From Pseudomonas putida (lineage in GTDB: Bacteria; Pseudomonadota; Gammaproteobacteria; Pseudomonadales; Pseudomonadaceae), in contig NZ_CP066306.1 in assembly GCF_016406145.1 (NCBI RefSeq), positions 1,550,001 to 1,614,000 on the forward strand: DNA of 64,000 nucleotides, given 5' to 3'. Position 1 is the first letter of the stretch. Every line of letters begins with the position of its first letter. Positions 53,267 to 61,172 of this stretch are shown piece after piece. The position numbers and the translations under genes were made by a program. The notes beneath the pieces were generated by a model. It was not told the DNA's origin and did not search any database. It was given only the letters and a program-made list of their open reading frames with translations.

Positions 53267-54016
53267 TCAGGCCGCAAAGCCACCGTCGGCTGTAAGGCTC
53301 GCACCGGTGATGTACCCCGCCTCAGGCCCCGCCAGGTACGCCACGAAGCTGGCAATTTCATCCACCTGCCCGTAACGCCCGATCGCCATCAAGGGGATCA
53401 GGCTTTCGGCAAACTCGCCGCTGGCCGGGTTCATGTCGGTATCCACCGGCCCTGGCTGCACGTTGTTCACGGCGATGCCCTGTGGCCCCAAATCGCGTGC
53501 CATGCCTTTGGTAAGGCCGACCAATGCCGACTTGCTCATGGCATACGGCGCTCCGCCAGCAAACGGCATGCGCTCGGCATTGGTGCTGCCGATGTTGATG
53601 ATGCGCCCGCCCTGGCCCATGTAGCGGGCGGCGGCCTGGCTGGCGACGAACACGCTGCGTACGTTGATGGCCAGCGTGCGGTCGAAGTCTGCCAGGTCGA
53701 ATTCGGTCAGCGGCGCCACGGCCAGTACGCCTGCATTGTTGACCAGGATATCGAGGCGGCCGAAGGCCTTTACGGTGTCGTCCACTGCCAGTTGCACGGC
53801 GGCGGCGTCTGCGCTGTCTGCGCGCAGGGCCAATGCCTGGCCGCCAGCTGCTTTGACTTCTGCTACCAGATCGTTGGCCGGGCCTTCGGAGCTTGCGTAA
53901 GTGAAGGCCACCTGGGCGCCCTCACGGGCCAGGCGGCGGACGATGGCAGCACCGATACCGCGTGAACCGCCCTGGACCAGGGCTGCTTTGCCTTCGAGGG
54001 TAAATTGCTTGGACAT
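53267..54016 (-). CDS. SDR family oxidoreductase (classical, FabG-like)
   Basis: A 249-aa classical SDR: GGSRGIGAAIVRRLA (cofactor loop), NNAGVL, INIGSTNAER (catalytic Ser), YAMSK, and the C-terminus ITGASLTADGGFAA. Strand 2 ends FTYASSEGPAN, without an acidic residue, suggesting NADPH. Substrate unknown. GGAGATC precedes the start. It is divergent from a LysR gene 117 bp away, the classic arrangement of a LysR regulator with its target. Confidence 0.9.
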   Translation of the reverse strand: MSKQFTLEGKAALVQGGSRGIGAAIVRRLAREGAQVAFTYASSEGPANDLVAEVKAAGGQALALRADSADAAAVQLAVDDTVKAFGRLDILVNNAGVLAVAPLTEFDLADFDRTLAINVRSVFVASQAAARYMGQGGRIINIGSTNAERMPFAGGAPYAMSKSALVGLTKGMARDLGPQGIAVNNVQPGPVDTDMNPASGEFAESLIPLMAIGRYGQVDEIASFVAYLAGPEAGYITGASLTADGGFAA

Positions 54017-54133
54017 GCTGATCTCCTGCTGGAAGCAAGGCTGAATACCTTGGATGGGCGCAGTATCGACCGATGATTACCTGCTGATAAGATGGCAATC
54101 ACTATTGGCAGAGTAAACCTTTGGTTGGCAATC

Positions 54134-55069
54134 ATGGCCATGGAGTCGTTCAACGCCCTTGAGTGTTTCATCCGCAGCGCCGAGGTGGGCAGCTTCGCGG
54201 AGGCGGCCCGCCGTTTGAGCATTACCCCGGCGGCGGTGGGCAAGCATGTCGCCCAGCTTGAAGCGCGCCTCGGTGTGCGGCTGTTCCAGCGTAGTACCCG
54301 CAAGCTGACCTTGACCGAAGCCGGGCAGCGTTTTTTAGGCGAAGTCAGTGACAGCTTTCGTACCATCCAGTACGCCGTGGCCAACCTGGCCAGCGCCGAA
54401 GGTCAGCCGGCCGGGCTGTTGCGGGTGAGTATGGGGACGGTGTTCGGCAGGCTGTATGTACTGCCGTTGCTGGGTGAGTTCTTGCGGCGCTACCCGGCGA
54501 TCACCCCGGACTGGCATTTCGACAACCGTCAGGTAGACCTGATCGGCCAAGGTTTCGATGCGGCGATTGGCGGTGGTTTCGAGCTACCGCTGGGGGTGGT
54601 GGCGCGCCGGCTGACCCCTGCGCATCGGGTGTTGGTGGCAGCCCCAGGGTACTTGAGCCAGCACCCCGTCATTGAAGACCCGCAGGTACTGGGGCGCCAT
54701 GCCGGCATCTTGATTCGCTCACCGCAGACCGGCCGTGTGCGGTCGTGGCCGTTGACCAGCCGTTGGCAGGCGCAGCAGCCACTGCTATTGCGCCAGGCAA
54801 TGACCATGAGCGACTCGGATGCAGCCTGTGCCGTAGCCCAGCAGGGGTTGGGCATTGCATTGGTCAGCCTGCCGTTTGCCGTGCCTTACCTGCAGGCGGG
54901 CCAACTGCAAAGGGTGTTGCCGGACTGGTATGTGGATGATGGGCATATCAGCCTGTATTACGCCGAGCACAAGCTTCTGCCGGGCAAGACCCGGGCGTTC
55001 ATCGAGTTCGTGCAGGAGCAGTTCGCCCATGGCGGGCTGGCGCGCAAATTCGATGCTCTTGCCGGTTAG
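54134..55069 (+). CDS. LysR-type regulator divergent from the SDR gene
   Basis: About 311 aa from the ATG of MAMESFNALECFIRSAEVGS; the next ATG two codons on is equally possible. HTH: FAEAARRLSITPAAVGKHVAQLEARL; effector domain from LLRVSMGTVFGRLYVLP. The subgroup (CrgA/AaeR-like) often regulates a divergent oxidoreductase. The 117-bp gap with the SDR gene would hold its operator. It is followed by a REP cluster. Confidence 0.9.
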   Translation: MAMESFNALECFIRSAEVGSFAEAARRLSITPAAVGKHVAQLEARLGVRLFQRSTRKLTLTEAGQRFLGEVSDSFRTIQYAVANLASAEGQPAGLLRVSMGTVFGRLYVLPLLGEFLRRYPAITPDWHFDNRQVDLIGQGFDAAIGGGFELPLGVVARRLTPAHRVLVAAPGYLSQHPVIEDPQVLGRHAGILIRSPQTGRVRSWPLTSRWQAQQPLLLRQAMTMSDSDAACAVAQQGLGIALVSLPFAVPYLQAGQLQRVLPDWYVDDGHISLYYAEHKLLPGKTRAFIEFVQEQFAHGGLARKFDALAG

Positions 55070-55082
55070 TCGGAGGCTGGCA

Positions 55083-55447
55083 GGGCCGGCCTCATCGCCG
55101 GCAAGCCGGCTCCCACAGGTACCCCGCTGCTCTCAAGCTCAGCGCAAACCCAGTGGGAGCAACTGTCTTGCTCAACTTCTCAAAGCTGGCGCGATCCCTG
55201 TGGGAGCCGGCTTGCCGGCGATGGGCCGCAAAGCGGCCCCAGATGCTCGCTGGTCCCGTCGAGCGCGCTCGGGCTATTACAGCTCCGCTATGGGGCTGCT
55301 GCGCAGCCCATCGCCGGCAAGCCGGCTCCCACCGCGGCCGCGCACTTCTTCAGCCCTGCGCTTTACCTGTGTAAGCAACCGTCTTGCCCAATTTCTAAAA
55401 GCCGGCGCAAACCCTGTGGGAGCCGGCTTGCCGGCGATGGGGCCGGT
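55083..55447. repeat. Cluster of four REPs with linked 55-bp repeats
   Basis: REP cores lie at about 55083-55118 (+), 55198-55227 (inverse), 55303-55332 (+) and 55413-55447 (inverse). The middle two carry inner modules GGGCCGCAAAGCGGCCCC (55223-55240) and GGGCTGCTGCGCAGCCC (55293-55309), as in the 195-bp array hairpins. A linked sequence GTGGGAGCAACTGTCTTGC begins at 55153 with a diverged copy at 55369. The 378-bp gene-free stretch is fully accounted for by these repeats and lies between convergent genes. Confidence 0.85.
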
Positions 55448-55918
55448 TCAGGCAACCTCGACGATGAAGAACAGCTGGGCCCCAAGGCTGACCTCGTCAT
55501 CGACCTTTTTACCGACCAGTTGCTGGCCTAGCGGTGAGCGCGGGGTAATGACCGTCACCAGTGCGTCTGCCTCGCCAATCTTCAACCCGGCCGCTTCCGG
55601 CCCCAGGAACACCTGCCGCTGAGCCCCCGCTTCATCTTCCAGAATCACCAGGCTGCCGATCTGTATCCCCCGCGCCGGGTCATAGTCGCGCAGCACCAGT
55701 TGCTGGTAGATCAGCAGTGCCTGGCGAATCTCGGCCGTGCGCCGCGCCTGGCCGGTGGCCAGGTAGGAGGCCTCGAGGCCAAGGGTGTCGTACTTGTTTT
55801 CGGCGATATTTTCTTCGGCGGTGGCGGTTTCGTAGGCGGTTTGCGCGGCGCGGCGCAATACTTCCATGTCGGTTTCCAGGGCTGCAACGATACGCGTGAG
55901 CAGGGTGGCCTTGTCCAT
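55448..55918 (-). CDS. GreA/GreB-family transcription factor-like protein
   Basis: A 156-aa protein beginning MDKATLLTRIVAALETDME. The N-terminal coiled-coil hairpin (LRRAAQTAYETATAEENIAENKYD) is followed by a C-terminal FKBP-like domain (IQIGSLVILEDEAGAQRQVFLGP, VTVITPRSPLGQQLVGKKVDDEVSL), the Gre layout. The acidic tip residues of GreA are partly kept (EEN). It probably binds the RNA polymerase secondary channel. Its start is 2 bp from the stop of the upstream gene, so they form an operon. Confidence 0.85.
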   Translation of the reverse strand: MDKATLLTRIVAALETDMEVLRRAAQTAYETATAEENIAENKYDTLGLEASYLATGQARRTAEIRQALLIYQQLVLRDYDPARGIQIGSLVILEDEAGAQRQVFLGPEAAGLKIGEADALVTVITPRSPLGQQLVGKKVDDEVSLGAQLFFIVEVA

Positions 55919-55920
55919 GA

Positions 55921-56313
55921 TCAGTAACAGAACTCCAGCACGTTGGCCTGGCTCTTGTCGGTCGGCGCAGTGCGGTTCTGCGACAGCCAGAACTGGCACT
56001 TGGGGCTGTTGAGGTTGCGTGGGTTGCCTTGCGCGGCCTCGGCCGCCTGCTGCAGCTCCTGCTTGTGCAATATGGCCTTGTAACGCTCGAACATCTCGCT
56101 TTGCGCATCCGCCGGTTGCGCCGGCGGGGCCGGGGGCCGGGCAAGGGCGGGGGCGACTGCCTGGGCCACTGGCTGCACTTGCTGGGGCCACAGGTGGACG
56201 GCCAGCCACAGGCTCAGCGCGATGGCCACGGCACCCAGCCACAGGCCCAATGCCACACACAGGGTCAGTTGCACAGGCTTGAGGGTTATTTGCAGTTCAC
56301 GGTGGCGGGGCAT
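55921..56313 (-). CDS. Uncharacterised single-pass membrane protein
   Basis: A 130-aa protein with GGAGG 7 bp before the ATG (MPRHRELQITLKPVQL). It has a basic N-terminus, one TM helix (LTLCVALGLWLGAVAIALSLWLAVHLW), a Pro/Ala-rich linker (APALARPPAPPAQPA) and a periplasmic helical part ending in SPKCQFWLSQN...LEFCY, with two Cys that could pair. Unknown family. It is coupled to the Gre-like gene and divergent from earP. Confidence 0.65.
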   Translation of the reverse strand: MPRHRELQITLKPVQLTLCVALGLWLGAVAIALSLWLAVHLWPQQVQPVAQAVAPALARPPAPPAQPADAQSEMFERYKAILHKQELQQAAEAAQGNPRNLNSPKCQFWLSQNRTAPTDKSQANVLEFCY

Positions 56314-56443
56314 GGCGGCCTCCTGGCAGGCGTTATGTGGGCCATTGTCGCACGGCATCGGGCGGTTTTTCAGCGTTGGTGCTTTTGTCGGCGACAATTT
56401 AACCGCAGAATTCGTGATTTTGCGCAGGGCGAGGGCAGGGCAC

Positions 56444-57577
56444 ATGAACGTCACCTGGGACATTTTCTGCAGTGTCGTGGACAACTACGGTGATATCGGC
56501 GTGACCTGGCGCCTGGCCCGGCAGCTAGTGGCCGAGCACGGGCTGGCGGTGCGGCTGTGGGTGGACGACCTGGAGGCTTTCGTGCCCCTGTGCCCAGGCG
56601 CCGACGCCGGCGCCGCGCGGCAATGGCAGCAGGGCGTCGAAGTGCGCGCCTGGCCTGGCGAGTGGCTGCCGGTCGAGCCCGCCGATGTGGTGATTGGTGC
56701 CTTTGCCTGCCAGTTGCCCGCACAGTACGTCGAAGCGATGCGCGCCCGCCCCACACCAATCCTTTGGCTTAACCTCGACTACCTGAGTGCCGAAGACTGG
56801 GTGGAGGGCTGCCACGGCTTGCCGTCGCCGCAGCCCAATGGCCTGCGCAAGGTGTTTTTCTTCCCAGGCTTTACCGAGAAGACTGGCGGGCTGCTGCGTG
56901 AGGCTTCGTTGCTGGCGCAGCGGCAGGCCTTCGAGCAATCTGCACAGGCGCGAGCTGCCTTCCTGCAAGGCCTGGGTGTAGACGTGCAGGCCGACGCGCA
57001 ACTGGTCTCGCTGTTCGCCTATGAAAACCCGCAACTGGGCAGCTGGCTCGATGCTTTGGCCACGGAAGCCTGTGCCACCCATCTGTTGGTACCGCAGGGT
57101 CGGATTCTCCCGGACCTGGCCAATTGGCTGGGCGAGCCGGGGCTCAAGGTCGGCGACGTGTTCCAGCGGGGGGCGCTGAGGGTGCAGATCCTGCCGTTCG
57201 TCAGCCAGGACGACTATGACCGCCTGCTGTGGTGCTGCGATTTCAATGCCGTGCGCGGCGAAGATTCGTTCGTGCGCGCGCAGTGGGCAGGCCGGCCGAT
57301 GCTTTGGCACATCTACGTGCAAGAGGAAAACGCCCACTGGGAAAAGCTCGACGCGTTCCTGCGCCTTTATCGACAGGGCCTGTCGGACGCTGCCGGCGAG
57401 GCGATGGTGGCATTGTGGCGCGCCTGGAACATGAACCACGATATGCACCAGGCCTGGCAAGGGGCCCGTAAACACTGGCCAGAACTGCAGCAGCATGCCC
57501 GTGAGTGGGCGGCGCGCCAAGCCGCTCGGCCGGACCTCGCCAAGGCGCTGGTACAGTTTTACCGAAATTGGCTATGA
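56444..57577 (+). CDS. earP: EF-P arginine rhamnosyltransferase
   Basis: A 377-aa GT-B enzyme of family GT104. The ATG giving MNVTWDIFCSVVDNYGDIGVTWR is the family start; an upstream extension is not supported. The acidic residues Asp13 and Asp17 of VDNYGDIG line the active site in studied EarP proteins. Later marks: FFFPGFTEKTGGLLRE, LPFVSQDDYDRLLWCCDFNAVRGEDSFVRAQWAG (TDP-rhamnose site). It transfers L-rhamnose to Arg32 of EF-P. efp follows after 48 bp on the same strand. Confidence 0.96.
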   Translation: MNVTWDIFCSVVDNYGDIGVTWRLARQLVAEHGLAVRLWVDDLEAFVPLCPGADAGAARQWQQGVEVRAWPGEWLPVEPADVVIGAFACQLPAQYVEAMRARPTPILWLNLDYLSAEDWVEGCHGLPSPQPNGLRKVFFFPGFTEKTGGLLREASLLAQRQAFEQSAQARAAFLQGLGVDVQADAQLVSLFAYENPQLGSWLDALATEACATHLLVPQGRILPDLANWLGEPGLKVGDVFQRGALRVQILPFVSQDDYDRLLWCCDFNAVRGEDSFVRAQWAGRPMLWHIYVQEENAHWEKLDAFLRLYRQGLSDAAGEAMVALWRAWNMNHDMHQAWQGARKHWPELQQHAREWAARQAARPDLAKALVQFYRNWL

Positions 57578-57625
57578 TATGCGGCCTCGATTTTTATAAA
57601 TCCATCCAGATTCGGATACTTCGTA

Positions 57626-58195
57626 ATGAAAACTGGTAAAGAACTGAAACCCGGTACCGTACTGCGGATCGACAACGACCCGTGGCTGGTTCAGAAAGCC
57701 GAGTTCACCAAATCGGGTCGCAACAGCGCGATCATGAAGACCAAGCTGAAAAACCTGCTGACCGGCTACAAGACCGAAACCGTTTACGGTGCGGACGACA
57801 AGCTGGACGACGTGATCCTGGATCGCAAAGAAGCGACCCTGTCGTTCATCAGCGGTGACTCGTACACCTTCATGGACACCACCGACTACACCATGTACGA
57901 GCTGAACGCCGAAGACATCGACGCCGTTCTGCCGTACATCGAAGAAGGCATGGAAGACATCTGCGAAGCCGTCTTCTTCGAAGGCCGTCTGGTATCGGTA
58001 GAGCTGCCGACCACCATCAGCCGTCAGGTTGTCTACACCGAGAACGCTGCGCGTGGCGACACCTCGGGCAAGGTCATGAAGCCTGCCAAGCTGAAGAACG
58101 GTACCGAGATCCAGGTTGCCGACTTCATCCAGATCGACGAGTGGATCGACATCGACACTCGCGACAACAGCTTCAAGGGCCGTTCCAAGAAGTAA
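57626..58195 (+). CDS. efp: Translation elongation factor P (Arg32 type)
   Basis: A 189-aa three-domain EF-P. The modification loop reads KSGRNSA with Arg at position 32, the residue rhamnosylated by EarP, instead of the Lys34 of E. coli. It relieves ribosome stalling at polyproline. The C-terminal OB domain ends [20 protein letters not shown]. It has its own 48-bp gap from earP and a strong terminator after it. Codon usage is strongly biased (many AAG, GAA, CTG), as for highly expressed genes. Confidence 0.98.
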   Translation: MKTGKELKPGTVLRIDNDPWLVQKAEFTKSGRNSAIMKTKLKNLLTGYKTETVYGADDKLDDVILDRKEATLSFISGDSYTFMDTTDYTMYELNAEDIDAVLPYIEEGMEDICEAVFFEGRLVSVELPTTISRQVVYTENAARGDTSGKVMKPAKLKNGTEIQVADFIQIDEWIDIDTRDNSFKGRSKK

Positions 58196-58220
58196 TTTTT
58201 CTTGTGATGTGCACAAAAAA

Positions 58221-58243
58221 CCCGGCCTCGGCCGGGTTTTTTT
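58221..58243 (+). terminator. Rho-independent terminator of efp (bidirectional)
   Basis: CCCGGCC (58221-58227)/GGCCGGG (58230-58236) followed by seven T and preceded by six A. It serves efp and the convergent ohr gene. Confidence 0.93.
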
Positions 58244-58253
58244 GTGCCTGGTG

Positions 58254-58682
58254 TTACACCGTCACATGCAATCGCACATCTACATTGCCGCGGGTGGCGT
58301 TGGAGTAAGGGCATACCTGGTGCGCCTTCTCCACCAGCCCTTCGGCTTCGGCCTGGGCCAGGCCCGGCAGGTTGATGTGCAGGTCGATATCCAGGCCGAA
58401 GCCACCGGGAATCTGGCCAATGCCCACCTTGGCGGTGATCGAAGCGTCGCCAGGCAGTTGCTTTTTCTCCTGGCCGGCGACGAATTTCAGTGCGCCGATG
58501 AAGCAGGCCGAATAGCCGGCAGCGAACATCTGCTCAGGGTTGGTGCCGTCACCGCCCGCGCCGCCCAGCTCCTTGGGGGTGCTCAGCTTGACTTCCAGCT
58601 TGCCGTCGCTGGAGCTGGATTTACCGTCGCGACCGCCAGTGGAGGTGGCTTCTGCGATGTACAGCGGAGTGACCTTGTGCAT
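58254..58682 (-). CDS. ohr: Organic hydroperoxide resistance protein
   Basis: A 142-aa OsmC/Ohr-fold peroxidase reducing organic hydroperoxides with lipoyl-dependent recycling. The peroxidatic Cys60 is in AAGYSACFIGAL and the resolving Cys124 in HQVCPYSNATRGNVDV; the TSTGGRDGKSSSSDG N-terminus is characteristic of Ohr as distinct from OsmC. It lies downstream of ohrR on the same strand with a 141-bp gap containing tandem 11-bp repeats that could be OhrR sites. Confidence 0.95.
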   Translation of the reverse strand: MHKVTPLYIAEATSTGGRDGKSSSSDGKLEVKLSTPKELGGAGGDGTNPEQMFAAGYSACFIGALKFVAGQEKKQLPGDASITAKVGIGQIPGGFGLDIDLHINLPGLAQAEAEGLVEKAHQVCPYSNATRGNVDVRLHVTV

Positions 58683-58750
58683 ATTGAGCCTCGCTAGTGT
58701 GCTGTGCGCCCCGTGTGTGCCGGGTGCATCGGGTGGGTACGGGATTTAAA

Positions 58751-58776
58751 TTAGCGCGCAATTAGTTAGTGCGCAA
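58751..58776. promoter_or_regulatory. Candidate OhrR operator upstream of ohr
   Basis: Two direct repeats TTAGCGCGCAA (58751-58761) and TTAGTGCGCAA (58766-58776) lie 15 bp apart, start to start, in an A/T-rich patch 69-94 bp upstream of the ohr ATG. The phasing is not a full helical turn, which suits two half-sites of one dimer-pair less than it suits overlapping sites; assignment is by position. Confidence 0.45.
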
Positions 58777-58823
58777 GATAAATCTTCACCGCTCGTCTGA
58801 GCGGGCATTGCACAGCATAGCCG

Positions 58824-59279
58824 TCAGAGGTTCTTTTGCAGGCTGTCGCGCAACTCCAGCAGGTCTGCCTGTAGTTGTTGCAGGCGCTCCAGGCTGCGGC
58901 CGCTGGCCTTGAGAATGCACTGTGGCACCTCTTTGGCCTGCTGCTGAAGGGCGCGCCCCTTGTCGGTCAGTTGCACCAGCACCACCCGTTCATCCTCACG
59001 GCTACGGGTTCGCTTGAGCAGGCCTTCGCTTTCCAGGCGCTTGAGCAAGGGAGTGAGGGAGCCGGGGTCGGTGAGCAGGTGCTGGCTGATCTCGCCCACG
59101 GTCAGGCCGTCCTGTTCCCACAGCACGAGCATGGCCAGGTACTGCGGGTAGGTAAGGCCCAATGCCTGAAGCAGGGGCTTGTAGACCTTGGTCATCAGCA
59201 ACGAGGTGGAGTGCAGGGCAAAGCAGACCTGGTTGTCCAGCAGCAGCTCGTCGCAAGAAGCTTGGGTGTCGGCGTTCAT
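58824..59279 (-). CDS. ohrR: MarR-family organic-peroxide sensor OhrR
   Basis: A 151-aa MarR regulator. The reactive Cys19 sits in LLLDNQVCFALHSTS, the conserved OhrR context, with YPQYLAMLVLW (Tyr contacts) and the winged helix GEISQHLLTDPGSLTPLLKRLESEGLL plus RSREDERVVLVQLTDKG. It represses ohr until Cys oxidation. It sits upstream of ohr in the same direction, 56 bp from the LysR gene beyond it. Confidence 0.93.
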   Translation of the reverse strand: MNADTQASCDELLLDNQVCFALHSTSLLMTKVYKPLLQALGLTYPQYLAMLVLWEQDGLTVGEISQHLLTDPGSLTPLLKRLESEGLLKRTRSREDERVVLVQLTDKGRALQQQAKEVPQCILKASGRSLERLQQLQADLLELRDSLQKNL

Positions 59280-59334
59280 GCAGGTCCTTGAATGTGATCA
59301 ATGGAGAAATCTAGCACGCTGAAGGTTTGCGCGC

Positions 59335-60291
59335 TCATTGCCATCGCAGCTCACTTCGCAGTGCCATGTCCCAAGGAGGGATCGGGCTGAAGCGGCTCTT
59401 GAGGAATTCGAGCAGCAAGCGGCTGCGAGAGTTCGTTTCATGTGCCAGGCGTAGCGCATAAATACCGCTGGTCTCTGCAGCGGGCAGGCCGTTGTCGCAA
59501 AAAAGTGGTACCAGTTCGCCACGCAGCAGGTAGTCGCTGATCAGCCAGGTCGGCAGGTGCGCAACGCCCAGGCCGGCAAGCGCGCCGAACAGCAGGGTTT
59601 CAGCATTGTTGGCGGCCATGCGCATCCGCGAGGGCCGGTACAGCCGTGATTGCCCATCGACGTTGAAGCGCCAGGCGAACGGCGGTGCCAGGCCGTCCCA
59701 GTCCAGCCCGTCGTGACCGGGCAGTTCGCTGGGGCAGGCGGGTATGCCGCGGCTGGCCAGGTAGGCGGGGCTGGCGCAAGCGACGCGGACCATGTAGGCC
59801 AGCGGTGTGGCGACCAGGCGGGTATCGGCCAGAGGGCCCGCACGCAGCACCAGGTCGACCTCGCCAAGGTGGCTGCCGTGCAGGTCGACGAAGCTGTCGA
59901 TCAGCCGCAGGTGCACATCAAGGCCTGGGTAGGCCACCAGGAAGTCGGCAATGGCCGGAGCCAGGTGGCGGCGGCCGAAGGCGGCAGGGGCGTCGATACG
60001 GATCAAGCCCTCCGGAGCACTGCTCAGTGATACGGCCTCGGCGCGGGCCAGGCGCAGTTCCTCGATGATGCGCCGGGCGCGCTCGGCGAAGGCGTTGCCT
60101 GCAGGCGTGGCACGCACCGCATGGGTGCTGCGGGTGAACAGGCGGCTGCCCACGGCGCTCTCGAGGCTGTCGATGCGCCGGGCGACGGCGGAGGGGGTAA
60201 GTGGATGGCGCCGGGCGGCAGCGGAAAAACTGCCAGTCTCCAGCACATCGAGGAACAGGCTCAGTTGGTCGGTAAGGGTGTCAGGGCTCAT
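59335..60291 (-). CDS. LysR-type regulator divergent from a TauE/SafE permease
   Basis: A 318-aa LysR protein: HTH FSAAARRHPLTPSAVARRIDSLE, effector domain GLIRIDAPAAFGRRHLAP, with DLVLRAGPLADTRLVATPL typical of the DhcR/CrgA-like subgroup. It starts at MSPDTLTDQLSLFLDVLET. The 113-bp gap to the divergent permease gene would hold its operator. Likely controls that permease. Confidence 0.9.
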   Translation of the reverse strand: MSPDTLTDQLSLFLDVLETGSFSAAARRHPLTPSAVARRIDSLESAVGSRLFTRSTHAVRATPAGNAFAERARRIIEELRLARAEAVSLSSAPEGLIRIDAPAAFGRRHLAPAIADFLVAYPGLDVHLRLIDSFVDLHGSHLGEVDLVLRAGPLADTRLVATPLAYMVRVACASPAYLASRGIPACPSELPGHDGLDWDGLAPPFAWRFNVDGQSRLYRPSRMRMAANNAETLLFGALAGLGVAHLPTWLISDYLLRGELVPLFCDNGLPAAETSGIYALRLAHETNSRSRLLLEFLKSRFSPIPPWDMALRSELRWQ

Positions 60292-60404
60292 GGCTGCCTT
60301 GCTTTTGCATTAAACGCACAGCCATTGTGCGTTGCTGTGCGTTTCCCCGCCAGAGCGTAATCGTTAGCATGCTCGCATTGTTGATGCAGGCGGATGAGGC
60401 CCTG

Positions 60405-61154
60405 ATGATCGAGTGGTTGATGTATATCGTGCTGGGCGCAGCCTTGGGCACCATGGGTGGGTTGTTCGGCATTGGCGGCGGCCTGATCGCCATTCCGGCA
60501 CTTGGTGTGCTGTTCGGGCTTGATCAGCAGTTGGCCCAAGGCACGGCCTTGGTGATGGTGGTGCCGAACGTGTTGCTGGCCCTGTGGCGTTATCACCAGC
60601 GCAACCGCATCGAGTTGCGCCATGCCTTGCCGTTGTCGGTGTGCAGCTTGGTGTTCGCCTGGTTGGGCTCGATCTGGGCAGTGGGTATCGATGCGCAGGC
60701 CATGCGCCTGGGCTTTGTCGGCTTTCTGGTGGCGCTGGCCCTGTGGAACGTGGCGCGTATGTTTAACAAATCCGCCCCGGCAAGCCCGGAGCTGCGCCAT
60801 CACTGGCCCTGGCTGGGGGTGCTGGGTTGCTTCAGTGGAACCATGGGCGGTTTGTTCGGGGTGGGCGGCGCGGTGGTGGCTACGCCGATCCTGACCAGCG
60901 TGTTCGGCGCCACGCAGGTGGTGGCGCAAGGGCTGTCGCTGGCGCTGGCGGCGCCGAGCACCATGGTGACTTTGCTGACCTATGGCGTGCACCACAGTGT
61001 CGACTGGGGGGTGGGGATACCGTTGGCAGTCGGAGGCCTGCTCAGTATCAGCTGGGGAGTGCGGCTGGCCCATGCGCTGCCAGAGAAGGTGCTGCGGGCG
61101 ATGTTCTGTGTATTTTTGGTGGTGTGCGCCGTGATGCTTGGATTTGAGCTTTAG
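60405..61154 (+). CDS. TauE/SafE family anion permease
   Basis: A 249-aa protein; ATG of MIEWLMYIVLGAALG has GAGG 5 bp upstream; two further in-frame starts upstream are less supported. Eight TM helices with the internal duplication marked by GTMGGLFGIGGGLIAIPAL and GTMGGLFGVGGAVVATPIL. The family exports sulfite or sulfoacetate, or carries other small anions. Regulated probably by the divergent LysR protein. Confidence 0.9.
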   Translation: MIEWLMYIVLGAALGTMGGLFGIGGGLIAIPALGVLFGLDQQLAQGTALVMVVPNVLLALWRYHQRNRIELRHALPLSVCSLVFAWLGSIWAVGIDAQAMRLGFVGFLVALALWNVARMFNKSAPASPELRHHWPWLGVLGCFSGTMGGLFGVGGAVVATPILTSVFGATQVVAQGLSLALAAPSTMVTLLTYGVHHSVDWGVGIPLAVGGLLSISWGVRLAHALPEKVLRAMFCVFLVVCAVMLGFEL

Positions 61155-61172
61155 AGTGGTCTGGCGCACCCA

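Noticed and set aside
55448..56260. A single fused protein joining the Gre-like and upstream membrane genes
   Set aside because: The long frame is the upstream gene's shadow in another frame; the Gre-like protein has its own ATG two bases after the upstream stop.
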